A DNA stretch of 64,000 nucleotides from Apostichopus japonicus (GCF_037975245.1 NC_092583.1:2721264-2785263), one strand, 5' to 3'. Positions 21,801-31,300 are shown, counted from the first letter of the stretch. Made by a program: numbers and translations. The notes: generated from the sequence alone by a model not told the origin.

Positions 21801-23771
21801 TCCTTTCTCATTCCTACGTGCCAAAGTGACCGATAATAGAGTTATCCATACTACATGGCAATACATCTTATTTCATCTAACCCATTTTTCACATATTTCT
21901 TCGTTTTATTCCTCATTCCTTCAAATGCTGCTAATCCCATCCATTTTGACCTCTCAGGTCGTAATGTCGTCGTTCCATCGGAGGTCATCGTCCTCAACTC
22001 CATAGTCCTGCCTCATAAGGATCTGAGATACAGCATAAAGAACCAAATATTACTCTAGCTACACATGCCTATTATCTCAAGGTATGCTCTTTCTACTGCA
22101 TGTCGTAGCTTGTTCATGAATATGCATGTTGTCTTTTAACTCTCTATCAATGATCACAGCATGTTTGTCCCTTTCTCCTAATCAATGTCCGTTCGTGTCT
22201 TTGTCATTCAGCATGGTGTTTGCCATATTTTGTTCATTTTTTTCTCTCTATTTACATGTTATGCAAATCCATGATCATGTGTTCATGGCAATACATTAAT
22301 GTGCTTTACATTGTGTTGTTTTCTTGAGGCCATCAGTCTAGCCCCCAATTATGTTATAAATGGCGAGTAATGGTCACCCATGCTAAAAACCATCAAGAAG
22401 TGTTTCTTGCTACTATCACCTTCAAATCACTTTCCCTGCATCGATGTTAAGCTATTAAATATTCTATTTCTCGGAATACTTCAGGAGGGGGGGGGGGGGG
22501 CTTCACAGCCCAGGACCTACAGGAAAGGACTTTCTTTGAAAAAGTAAGATAATCATAGCATGCTAAATTCTTTAGGCAATACTGATGCCCAATATGAAAC
22601 TGTTTTGTCATGTTTACCCAAGGTGTGAATATGATAAAGTAGTTGCCGTGGTAACATCTATGTGCTTTGTTTGTTTGTTTTGGTTTTGCTGTTGATGGGG
22701 TGTCATACTTCTAGTGCTTCTCATTATGGCTGGCTATGCGGTTCATGGTCTGATTTTAATTGCTGTGTGGTGCTATTAAACTTCTTCAATATTTACAATT
22801 TCTTAATTACTTCTTCAGTATTCTGTAATCTTACAACAGAGAGAGAGAGAGCTAGAGAGAGGATCCAAGCAGTATCAGGATGAATGGTTGACATCACAAA
22901 GAATTTTTCTTTGTAAAATTTTAACAAAATATTGACAGGAATGGAAATGCCAGTCAAAAAACAGAAAGACTCTAAATATAATGAAGACAAAATCTAGAGC
23001 AAGGACTTCCATGCTAACAATCAAGGTTACAAAGTGTGAACAGTAGTCATATCTTACAGTATTTTTACAACCGCCATTGCGACAATTTCTAGATTCTTTA
23101 GTTAAAGAATCTTGGGTTCAGGAATAGATGTAGGCAGATATCATCTTAAAAGATTAAATATCAGTACTGCAGGAGGTGGTGATATTCCTTGCTATTTTTT
23201 TTAAATTTGGCCATTCCAAACATAAACGGATGGCTTTCTACTCCCAAATTCTCTCTAACAAGCAGAACATCTCAACATTTTGACGGCACCATTTTTTTTT
23301 TTGATACCCTATCCATCATTTGTGCTCAAGCTCCCATCTTGGGTGATTCTTTTGGTACAGTTATGTAAGAATATCCAAGTAGATAGTTAGGTAAACTGCA
23401 GAACCCTGTGTCAGACTAAGGCTGTGGGCATTCCATCCGTAACTTCTAAGCCGTGGAACTCTTTGCCTCACTGTATCCAATCTGTAGCCTCTAAACCTTC
23501 TCAGAGAAAGATTTCAAGCCCATCTTGCTTGTTTTCTTTTTAATTTAGGTCCATGTTCCACCTACTATTGATATACGTAAGCAGATGGCTGTGACTTGGA
23601 TAATGGTTCTTTATATATATGATTATTAATATTTGATATTAATTTGTTGTAATATCTGTGATTTTTGCAGGTAGGAATGTTGTGATCCCACCAGAAGTGA
23701 TGGTTCTTAACGCCATCCTCCTCCCAGATAAGGAGCTCTCGTCTAGCTTCAAGAATCAGATTCTTCTGTAG
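9888..23771 (+). CDS. GMPPA: Mannose-1-phosphate guanylyltransferase regulatory subunit alpha (whole gene)
   Basis: Eleven coding exons join without a frame break into 422 residues (vertebrate GMPPA is about 420): 9888-9927, 11121-11218, 12704-12807, 13539-13731, 14174-14233, 14671-14801, 15726-15857, 16374-16518, 17080-17172, 18429-18600, then 21958-22058 or 23671-23771. GMPPA is the catalytically weak partner of GMPPB in the cytosol. It binds GDP-mannose and feedback-inhibits GDP-mannose synthesis from mannose-1-phosphate and GTP, which supplies N-glycosylation, O-mannosylation and GPI anchors. Visible features: nucleotidyltransferase motif [13 protein letters not shown] (residues 9-21), [22 protein letters not shown], an NGD aspartate at about 116, VEKP at 170-173, and left-handed beta-helix repeats from about 285. 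The insertion DPNPND (360-365), typical of the alpha subunit, separates it from GMPPB. The last exon exists in two versions. Confidence 0.95.
11121..11218 (+). CDS. GMPPA: GMPPA exon 2 (residues 14-46)
   Basis: The acceptor TTTTCACAG precedes the exon. It encodes [20 protein letters not shown] followed by a helix ending in HHIEACVK, completing the phosphate-binding loop and the PK motif. The donor AAG|GTAAAG is phase 0. Confidence 0.95.
12704..12807 (+). CDS. GMPPA: GMPPA exon 3 (residues 47-81)
   Basis: Begins [18 protein letters not shown] and ends in ELNINLR, matching the second beta-alpha unit of the guanylyltransferase fold. The acceptor is ATCTCAG and the donor CTCAG|GTGAGG, phase 2. 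Confidence 0.95.
13539..13731 (+). CDS. GMPPA: GMPPA exon 4 (residues 81-145)
   Basis: Carries [20 protein letters not shown] and [13 protein letters not shown]. The aspartate of NGD (about 116) corresponds to the metal-binding residue of active family members. The acceptor is TTTTTCCAG and the donor GAG|GTACGT, phase 0. Confidence 0.95.
14174..14233 (+). CDS. GMPPA: GMPPA exon 5 (residues 146-165)
   Basis: A 60-base exon encoding [20 protein letters not shown], the strand around the conserved YGC motif. It is bounded by ACCCAG and GAG|GTAAAA, both phase 0, so it could be skipped without a frameshift. Confidence 0.93.
14378..14411 (+). repeat. G-rich run, quadruplex-capable
   Basis: Repeated GGGGAGG blocks in GMPPA intron 5 give more than four G-tracts of three or more, suitable for a G-quadruplex on the sense strand. 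Confidence 0.7.
14671..14801 (+). CDS. GMPPA: GMPPA exon 6 (residues 166-209)
   Basis: Begins [24 protein letters not shown] is the sugar-binding EKP motif, and the following strand ends in [10 protein letters not shown]. The acceptor is TTCGTTTTAG and the donor TTCAA|GTAAGA, phase 2. Confidence 0.95.
15726..15857 (+). CDS. GMPPA: GMPPA exon 7 (residues 209-253)
   Basis: Encodes [13 protein letters not shown] and FWSQIKSAG, the end of the catalytic-like domain. The acceptor is CTCTCCATAG and the donor GCTGG|GTAAGA, phase 2. A (TGTC)n run begins 9 bases inside the following intron. Confidence 0.94.
15867..15897 (+). repeat. (TGTC)n microsatellite beside splice donor
   Basis: About eight tetranucleotide units just after the exon 7 donor at 15858. 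Confidence 0.9.
15992..16038 (-). mobile_element. MITE family 1, 47-base internally deleted copy (copy D)
   Basis: Reads on the minus strand as the first ~42 bases of the family 1 left end (TTAAAGGGTGTGAAAACTCG through AAACGTCTAATGCC) closed directly by TTTAA. Almost the whole interior is missing. It is located in GMPPA intron 7. Confidence 0.55.
16374..16518 (+). CDS. GMPPA: GMPPA exon 8 (residues 253-301)
   Basis: Encodes [13 protein letters not shown] and [18 protein letters not shown], the linker into the first left-handed beta-helix hexapeptides. The acceptor follows a C17 polypyrimidine run (CATTTTACAG); the donor ACG|GTAAAT is phase 0. Confidence 0.95.
17080..17172 (+). CDS. GMPPA: GMPPA exon 9 (residues 302-332)
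   Basis: [20 protein letters not shown] is a clear hexapeptide-repeat (left-handed beta-helix) segment, ending LEGATLQ. The acceptor is TTTCTGTAG and the donor CAG|GTAGGT, phase 0. Confidence 0.95.
17477..18345 (+). repeat. Minisatellite of about 100 bp units in GMPPA intron 9
   Basis: About nine tandem copies of a ~100 bp unit containing TACTCTCTATTTATTCCTGA, GCAGCTACTCCTGATCAAGA and TATTATTAATCAGCACTTC. The central units are most alike and the outer ones most diverged, as expected for unequal-exchange homogenisation. Confidence 0.95.
18429..18600 (+). CDS. GMPPA: GMPPA exon 10 (residues 333-390)
   Basis: Encodes [19 protein letters not shown], then the alpha-specific insertion with DPNPND (360-365), then LNPSITILG. 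In GMPPA a C-terminal loop has been implicated in inhibiting GMPPB, and this insertion is the likely counterpart. The acceptor is CCCTTTCAG and the donor TTTTAG|GTAATT, phase 1. Confidence 0.95.
18632..18908 (+). repeat. Tandem duplication of about 140 bp, GMPPA intron 10
   Basis: Two adjacent, nearly identical copies, each containing CTTCCATTTGACCTCGTTCA and TTTTTATGCCCGCTAAATTC. Confidence 0.9.
19500..19680 (+). repeat. Dispersed repeat family 2, copy 1
   Basis: Contains GAGGGGGCTGCAGCCAGACT, GTGCTGTACAGTTTCACAC and GAGCTGCTGCAGCC. The same elements in the same order occur at 63294-63530, so this is a dispersed family of unknown class, in GMPPA intron 10. Confidence 0.55.
20026..20100. repeat. 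Near-perfect 30 bp inverted repeat
   Basis: The arm at 20026-20055 (ATAGATGAGAATTAGTTGAG...) pairs with 20071-20100 across a 15-base loop, with only two or three mismatches. It directly abuts the Penelope-like coding remnant. Confidence 0.85.
20086..20532 (-). mobile_element. Penelope-like / GIY-YIG endonuclease coding remnant
   Basis: The minus-strand frame contains [47 protein letters not shown] and GLNKDLGPL. This order matches the C-terminal GIY-YIG endonuclease region of Penelope-like retroelements and related invertebrate ORFs (family knowledge). The amino-terminal GIY-YIG catalytic motif is not visible and the start is arbitrary, so this is a truncated, dead copy in antisense orientation within GMPPA intron 10. 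Confidence 0.55.
21958..22058 (+). CDS. GMPPA: GMPPA alternative last exon 11a (residues 390-422)
   Basis: The acceptor GACCTCTCAG is followed by 101 bases read in phase 1 to TAG at 22056. The protein begins [19 protein letters not shown] and ends in KNQILL. It is the copy closer to the vertebrate C-terminus (LNSIVLPHK). A possible ATTAAA signal lies near 22453. Confidence 0.9.
22059..23670 (+). other. Spacer between GMPPA last exons 11a and 11b
   Basis: Would be 3' UTR or intron depending on exon choice. It contains a G run at 22488-22500 and short GA repeats near 22841. No second coding unit was found. Confidence 0.7.
23671..23771 (+). CDS. GMPPA: GMPPA alternative last exon 11b (residues 390-422)
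   Basis: The acceptor ATTTTTGCAG is followed by 101 bases to TAG at 23769, the same length and phase as 11a. The protein begins [19 protein letters not shown] and ends in KNQILL; 23 of 33 residues match 11a. If 11a is spliced in, its stop excludes 11b, so the two are mutually exclusive terminal exons. A long 3' UTR may extend to ATTAAA near 25095 followed by a GT-rich stretch. Confidence 0.9.
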
Positions 23772-25110
23772 TAGGAGCGGCAAACCTAAGGTCGAAGGTC
23801 AACAATGATGACATGAACATCATCAATCCTGTTAATGGTGAAAACTAATTCTCGGCTGTCTATACAACAGGATTAGAATGGTTTTATGCCAAAGTCAAAA
23901 TATCTATAAATTTATCTCTCCCAATTTTGTGAAACTGACGGAAGCAGTCAGAGGCGGGTTTCGGATGAGGATAAAATGTATACGCCAATGGCAGGAATAC
24001 AACACAGAAATTTTATGTTGACATTTCATTTGCCTAAAGAGCAAAATAACCTAAAGAAGTATGTAGTAGAATTTCATAGTTGTAAGCAAGTTGAATGTGG
24101 AAGAATTTTGATGTTGGAAGAGTTTCTCCAAATATTTATGTGAAATGCTCAATTGGCCTTTTTTTTTGGGTGATTAATTTTTTAAGAATATTTGAAATGA
24201 TTAGTCAGGTTACCTGGGTAAAGTCAGGAATCAAAAATAAATTTGACAAGAAAGTTATATAAGTTAAAGAAGTGTTAGCTCAGTGGTCATAGGAGTGTTA
24301 TCTCAGTGGTTAACGCCAGTGCAGGCTTCCAATCATAAGGTCCCCGGTTCGAGTCACTACAAGATTAATGTATGTCGTCCAGTTACAGAGTTGTTGACAA
24401 TTGACAATTCATAATCATGGACGTTAAATATGAATCTAAGAGACTGACTTTAGTTAGCTTGCGGCTTTGATAAGCCAATGATGGCTTCTCTGCGAGATCC
24501 TGCTTGCAGGAGGATCTAAAATACATCCCTTAAGGGTAACAGTTTGAAAGTACCAGTTTGTAGCGACTTCATCATACCATAGAGATGTAAGATGATACGC
24601 TAATAATTAATTTTTTAGCCTTTGAAGAAGATCCTGCTAGGATCGAAACATCAGGCCAACTTACTTTTACACATTCTCCTACACAGGCTCTCTAGTTTGC
24701 TAACAGTTTTATTTTATTTTGAAGCTAATAATTACTATATAACTTAAGTTTCAAACAATCATAGAAATTTAATGTTGTTTGTTTGAATGTTTGTTCGGCA
24801 TCTACATATCTGTTATGTGAGGCAAAACATTGTACGAGTGAAAATTTGGCAAGATTGAATGGAATTGGCCAAAACTTACTGGGTTCCGAGTGCATACTTT
24901 TGCTTAATGTCTCTGAGCTGTAAGTGACTTGTAAGTGACTTGTTGTATGTTTAAAGGGGCCTGGATTGAGAATACTTGTAAAAATTGAAGGAAAGAATTA
25001 GTAGCAGTATTTATGAGATTTTTAGAAGAGCTAATGGACTTTTGCATTTACAAATTAAAGTTTATAGTATTTTGTAATTCTACTAGTTGTTTTATTAAAG
25101 TAAAAATCAA
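23772..25110 (+). other. Probable GMPPA 3' UTR and flank
   Basis: No coding frame. It contains the tRNA-derived SINE (24270-24540) and ends near an ATTAAA with downstream GT-rich sequence (around 25095-25125), a plausible polyadenylation site. Confidence 0.5.
24270..24540 (+). mobile_element. tRNA-derived SINE
   Basis: A tRNA-like head with A-box TCTCAGTGGTTAACGCC (24301-24317) and B-box GGTTCGAGTCAC (24346-24357), preceded by a duplicated A-box-like GTTAGCTCAGTGGTCAT. The body ends with ATCCTGCTTGCAGGAGGATC, which recurs at 44381-44400, marking a repeated 3' tail. The tRNA stem pairing is degraded, so this is a SINE and not a tRNA gene. Confidence 0.65.
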
Positions 25111-25263
25111 AAGTTAACCAGATGTGTTGTTTCTTTTCTTCTCTGATTCGCATATTATAAGGAATACACAGTTTTTAGCTAAATTATAAGGATATAAGGA
25201 ACAAAAGACCACATTTTCTACATCCTCCACATTGAAGAACATGTCCCAGCGAGAATGTGCTGT

Positions 25264-25490
25264 ACAGAAGATATAAATATTCAGCCTCATGAATATTCAA
25301 CAGCTGTTTAAATATTCATACATTTGTAGGTTTGGAACTTGAAATATTAGTTTCAAACCATTTCCGAGAGTGGTGTACAGAACTGGATAGAAGATATGAA
25401 TATTCAACATTCATGAATATTCAACAGCTATTTAAATATTCATACATTTGTAGGTTTGGAACTTGAAATATTAGTTCCGAATCATTCCTG
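25264..25490 (+). repeat. Tandem duplication of about 115 bp
   Basis: Two copies share TTCATGAATATTCAACAGCT and CATACATTTGTAGGTTTGGA followed by ACTTGAAATATTAGTT, located downstream of GMPPA. Confidence 0.85.
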
Positions 25491-25732
25491 TTAGGAGCTG
25501 GTGTGGCCTGGTGAGATGTTCTGCTGCACGGGGTGAGCTTCACTGCTTGCAGTGTGAGTTCCAAACCCACCTACTGGTGTGGCAAAAGGAGAGAGATCTG
25601 GAAGAAGAGACCAGACCAGAAGAGAGGACATCAACTGAGGGGATGCCCAGAAGATGGAGGATGGACAGCGGAGAGGAGAGGAGGGGGAGGGGCCAGAGAG
25701 GAGGAGGGGATGTAAACAACATTTTCTTTTTT

Positions 25733-25790
25733 CAAGTCCATGGTCAAGTTCAAGTCCATGGTCAAGTTCAAGTCCATGGTCAAGTTCAAT
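25733..25790 (+). repeat. 18 bp tandem repeat, three units
   Basis: Unit AAGTCCATGGTCAAGTTC repeated three times. Because 18 is a multiple of three, both strands read as repeated peptides (for example LTMDLN and HGQVQV), which produces spurious open frames. Confidence 0.9.
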
Positions 25791-25799
25791 GCCAAGTGC

Positions 25800-28305
25800 A
25801 GAATCCAAGATACACCGATAACTTTATCAGGTTCAAGTTCAAGGTCACCTTCAAGTTCAATGTCAAGGCCAACTACAGTGCCACCAATTGTAGTCCAACA
25901 ATATAAATCCAATCAACAAAGGGTAGTGAATATTTTAATTGATACTATCATTATTTTTCTCAATAGTATAAATTCAATTCTCTACAATATGTTCTATTTA
26001 CCTTACAAATACTTTGATAACACTTATTGCATATTCCAAAATAAATTTTTGTCACTTTAGGTAATTAAACCCATAATAACAATCTTCTTTACAAAATCCC
26101 CCAAAATCAAACCAAATAACCTATAACACATATTCAGGTAACTAACAACCCTTTGGCCAGTCTAATAGTGTGTAGAACAGGATTGTCGAATACAAATGTT
26201 ACACAACATATAGACTGCAAAAATCCTACCAGTTCTTAGATCGAACCTGAAGCATGTAGACCTTTAAAGGGTGTGAAGACTCGCCCAAAAAGAAACGTCT
26301 TATGCCGGTAATCTGACCTAGTTTCGAATGAGGGGTAACAAAAGTGTTAAACACCACCATCGATCCCAGAAAATACACACAGCTTGCTACCGTCGGTCGG
26401 TAATTAGACACTAGTGTACAGTCAGTACATACAGCTGCGGTCAATACCCACAGCGCAGTGTAGAAACGATACAGCGATGGACATCTCAGGTCCAGCTAAA
26501 GATAACAAGGTATCACGTTTCATTTCTGTCTGCATTTTGTAGTGACACAAACAAAACATCAAGCAACAGAAAGTTATCTTTTTCAGATAGCCGCATGCGG
26601 TTTGGGGCGAGTCTTCAATGCCAATTAACAAGTTGTGCATTGGCACGTCGGACAGCCAGGAGGTAATCGGTGCCCTCTGTGACTCAATCTGGCAGCCCCC
26701 TACCACCCAGCAGTGGACCGGTTTGCGAACCGCTGAGAGAATCCACCTCACTGCAATAGTGTATCACACTAAACAACCACTTGCAGCTTTCACAGCAAAT
26801 TTCCTTCATCGAAATTAAATAGTCATACTATTACAATTTCAAAATGATTCATTTAACCCGACCTAAGTTACTGTCACATTAATTATCAGATATTTGTAAA
26901 CTTCAAAGGTAAGTTAGGTAACTTGAAATACACACATCCCATCGGGTGAAAACTATCACAAGATTGTGGTTTCTATAAATCAAATAGGTTTCCCTAAAAA
27001 ATGGTGATTTGATAGAACATGCTAATGATAAAACTGCCAGACAGTTTCATACCCTTAGAAAAGTTCAAGTAACTCTATCGAATTAAGAATCATTAAAAAC
27101 AAAATTCCTTACGAGCAGGAAATTGTAAAATTTGGTTTGTAGAAATTTTCAGTAACTAACAATTACAATGACCAACCAAAATAAACACTGGGAGGGATTG
27201 CAGCTGGGCACATCCCTCACTTTGGCATGTTGGGCGCCACTTCGGGTCACAGCTCGATTTCAAATACCGTTTGGGATTTAAGTGAACCTTGGATGTCATC
27301 TTTATGGAAAACCCCAAACTTGGTTTAGCTTGACTGCCTGATTCGTAAAGATATCATCAAGACACCACCAACAAAAATGACTATCAAATCTACAGTGACT
27401 GTCCTAATAGGCACAGGAACTGCTTTACTTAACTTCATTCAATTAATCGTGAGTACCACTACCACTTGTCACAATGCCTTTTAGAATTCTTCTGTTACTG
27501 ACGGCAATGACTGCCATACCACTTTGAACGATTTAAAACTTCATTTATCAGACTTAACTCGGGGCGCAAAAATAGTCCGAAGTTCCCGCAATAATTTAGC
27601 CGCAGAACAAATGTTAAGTTAAATAATCAGAAATACACTATTACATATACTGGCAGTCTTATGAATGGTTCCAGTTTTATGTCATCTCTGTACACTTTTC
27701 CTCTCACTTAGTGCTGTTTCAAGTTTTTAATATTTCATTGGTATCCTGTCATTTTTAAGGAAATCCCAAAGCCAATTTCTCTAACTTGCAATACAGAGGT
27801 TCCCTTGCCCCTCTTTATCGTGATTTTTAACCCTGGTGAAGTAGGTTTCCAATTATTGCCAGATACATTTTTAATAGTAACCCTACATAGTAACAAGCTA
27901 TCACACTTCAAATATCACAAATATGAACTACTGAAAGGTATGCTTCCTCTTCCCAGCCAGTGTCTTCACAGTCGAATCAATAGAGGACGGATGTCAATCT
28001 CTTATGTCCGTCTTAAAAAGTTACATCGATGTACAAAACTTACAAACTTGGAAGGTCTGGGGACAGCTAGCTCAGACTGGGTCACCGGGCAATGCATGGC
28101 CTGCTTCGACTCAACATTAACATTTTTGAGACAAATATTTAATGCTTAAATGAAAAATTCGTCATGGAACTGTTGGAGTGACTTTTTCTTCTAGATGGGA
28201 TGAGCCAACTTCATTTGATCACCTTTCTCTGGTTTCAGCATCTTCAGCATCTGATTTTCGTCTCGGCCAGATTTCACAAATTTCTTCATCTTTGCCTCAT
28301 CCGCC
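25800..28305. other. Convergent intergenic region GMPPA / ARMC8
   Basis: Holds MITE copy B and otherwise unremarkable AT-rich sequence. The part just below 28306 should be ARMC8 3' UTR (minus strand); possible ATTAAA signals on that strand lie at 28138 and 27725. The longest plus-strand frame (27805-28149) has no recognisable domain and is treated as chance. Confidence 0.6.
26264..26627 (+). mobile_element. MITE family 1, copy B
   Basis: Full-length relative of the 3721-4050 element. It shares the GTGTGAAGACTCGC left end, the internal block around CACCACCATCGATCCCAG and the right end GGGGCGAGTCTTCAATGCC. It is slightly longer (364 bases) because of internal insertions. It lies in the intergenic space downstream of GMPPA and ARMC8. 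Confidence 0.75.
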
Positions 28306-28339
28306 TTATTGTGCAAACTGTTGCAATGCAGTCTTGACT
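28306..28339 (-). CDS. ARMC8: ARMC8 exon 18, C-terminal micro-exon (residues 649-659)
   Basis: After acceptor CTTCGACAG, 34 coding bases give (K)[10 protein letters not shown] and TAA. This matches the vertebrate ending AKMALQQYLA, and phase 2 agrees with exon 17. It is identified by homology across a 1.5 kb intron. Confidence 0.88.
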
Positions 28340-31300
28340 CTGTCGAAGATAGAAAAAAACGAAAAAGAGTAAACCCAACATGGTTTATGACGAGCTTTAC
28401 TTCACCACTGCCAGCTCGCTGTTGAGAAGTGATATATATTTTATCCTCCAAGCTTCAACATCCTCAGAAGCAATAATTTACCTGAGTGTCAAAGGAATTG
28501 TCAATGTTTGTCCTTTATGCTAATGACATTTATAAAGAAGCAGTACTTTGGGTGTGATTATAACTCCAGTGATAAATTAGTTCACTGACTATGGTGCCAG
28601 AGATAAATGTTTAAATGATACCTTAGCCAGATATATGGGCCCAAACTTTCTTCTGTCTGATGCTGGTATTACTAGAACTGTACTACAAAAGTTGCTCTAA
28701 ACTATTTCCAGTCATAGGATGAGTACAGATGAAATTTTGATGATGATATGTCTAAAAGGAGTGATGATTAAACTCAACTCGACCACTAATGATCCTAGTG
28801 AACGATGTTTAAACTGGCCCTTACCCCACCCATTAACTGATCAATACTGGTGCGTGAGGTTTAAACTGATCCTTACCCCACCCATCGCTGATCAATACTT
28901 TTGCATGTTAAAACTCAACATTACCCCACCCATCGATAATCAATACTGGTGTGTGATGTTACACTCACTGTTACCCCACCCATTACTGATTAATACTGGT
29001 GTGTGAGGTTTAAACTCACCCTCACCGCACCTATCACTATCAATACTGGTGAGTGATGTTTAAACTCACCATCACCCCACCCATTACTGATCAAAATCGG
29101 TGTGTGATGTTTAAACTCGCTCTCACCCCACTCATTACTGATCAATACTGGTGAGTGATGTTTCAACTCACCATCACCCCATCCATTACTGATCAACATT
29201 GGTGCGTGATGTTTAAACTCGCTCTCACCCCACACATTACTGATCAATCCTGGTGTGCAGAGATGCCAACCTCTTGACACAAAAAACAGACTGAATATCC
29301 TTAAAAAATCAGATCTTGGAGAGAAAAATCAGATTTTCACGAAAACTCGACACTACCACTCGCCCGTAAAAAGTAAAATGTCAGAAAAATGTTTTACTGG
29401 TAAGAAGGGGCAAGTAAAATGTTTGCTTTTTCATTAACATTTAATGAGAAAATTGTAAAGCTGCCGATTCCGCATATTTCGCGCCCATGTAGGCTCGTTG
29501 TTCAACGTGTTTGTTGGGGTTTGGGGGGTTACTTGTACATGTTTCTATGCGATTCTGCTTCCTTTAATTTTTTTTTTGAAAGATGAAAAACAGTATTTTC
29601 AAGAGGCAATATCGTATTATCGTATTTCACTTGTTTTATAGTACTAAATACGATAAAATCTTACTGGTTGGCATCTCTGGGTGTGTGATGTTTAAACTCG
29701 CCATTACCCCCCTTTTACCCCACCCATTACTGATCAATACCTGGTGAGTGATGTTTAAACTCGCTATTACCCCCCTCCCCCCATTTTATCCCACCCATTA
29801 CTGATACTGGAGAGTAACCTTACTTTTCAAAGAGAACCTGGTGTGTTGATGTAAGCAGTGACTGGAGTTGTTTATAGACGTTGAATTCTTTCAGCTTCCT
29901 CTGTCTCATATCTGCTCCTTCTTCCTCCTTCCAGACCAAGTTATTGATGCAGTAAACAGCAGCCACTTGTAACTTGACATTCTCATGTCTCTGTAGGAGG
30001 AGGTGGGGGTAGAGAATAAGAAGCAGTGGCTTATTATATTATGATAGTAAAATGACTTACTCCTGTACAGCTTTACATGGTTACAGTGTTTCCATAGTTA
30101 CACTATCGAAGGATGCTGTTTGACCAGAGATGTCACTTCTGTTTGATGAAGACATCTTTCTTTCCATCTCGATACTAAAAATCACATTATAATTTTCTAA
30201 TGGAACTTTCATAAATATCTAATACAATGGTACTCAGAAATAATAAGATAAAAATTACTATCACCCAACAGTTATCTTAATTGTTCCTGGTTACCGGGCG
30301 ACTTCATGCAGAATATTACTGCAACTGCAAAAGCCTGTTAATTTTCGTGATCATGAATTGGGATGCCGTGTTTTAAAAAACAGAACATTAAAACATATTA
30401 TCTTCTCATTTAATATCTTTTTTCCTTTTTTTCTGATAGGAATTATAGAAAGTTATTATAAGTGAAAATTAATATAAATAATTTTAAATAAGTATACCAA
30501 TGTACCTTGGTCACAGACTACAAATAAAAATTAAAAAGAAAAAAAAATTGCTGAATGGTCTTGCCCCTAGTATTCATGTTTAACTGCTCTATGAATATTC
30601 ATATTGAAAGTTAATAAAAAACATAAACCCAGTTGGGACAATTCTCTATAAACTGTACTTTCATGTCCTGTTTCAAAGCACTTCTTCTGTCAGTTTGTGC
30701 AGTATGAATATCCTGTTTCTATCAGATAAAGGACACAAACTGTTCATACTGTCAGTATCAGTGCTTTGAAGCATGATACGAGAGGACAGTATACAGTGGT
30801 ATTAGCATTACAGAATTGTCCCAACTGTCTGTGAAACACGAGTGAATTTTCTTACCATATAATATGTTAATTTCTTCAAGATGTCCTCGTTAGACATGAT
30901 AAAGTCTTTAGCGTTATTTCCGTCCGCTATGTTCGCCAGGATGCAGAGAGTTTGCTCTTTGACCTCTGGTGGGTGGTTCCCCTCCAATATCATCACCACC
31001 GCCGTCATTATCTGTTTGTTGTGCGAGTTCATAATTATATCGATGTCCTGTGAGAAGAAAAGGTTCAAGAAAAACAGAAGTTACAAAGATGTCTTTCATT
31101 CAAATGAATTTATGGAATAATTGTAATTACAGATGATTACCTACTGTTTTTTGTTTGTTTAGATGACATTTACTGATGGTTAAAATATGAATTTATTTAA
31201 ATGCACTTGGGAAACACATGTTTCATGAGGAAAGTCTCTGTGAAACAGTATTATTATTGTTAGTATTACTTTTTTTCCCCCTCCATTTATTGATAACTCT

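Noticed and set aside
24293-24358. Functional tRNA gene
   Set aside because: A and B boxes are present, but stem pairing is degraded, the head is duplicated and a repeated 3' tail follows; it is a SINE.
25491-25912. Several overlapping frames with LTMDLN or HGQVQV repeats
   Set aside because: Result of an 18 bp tandem repeat and purine-rich sequence; no homology or splice support.
27805-28149. 114-codon plus-strand frame antisense to the ARMC8 3' flank
   Set aside because: No recognisable domain or splice signals; length within chance for this region.
28719-29280. Repetitive open frames on both strands (95 and 96 codons)
   Set aside because: They translate the ~62 bp minisatellite in ARMC8 intron 17; no splice or start context.
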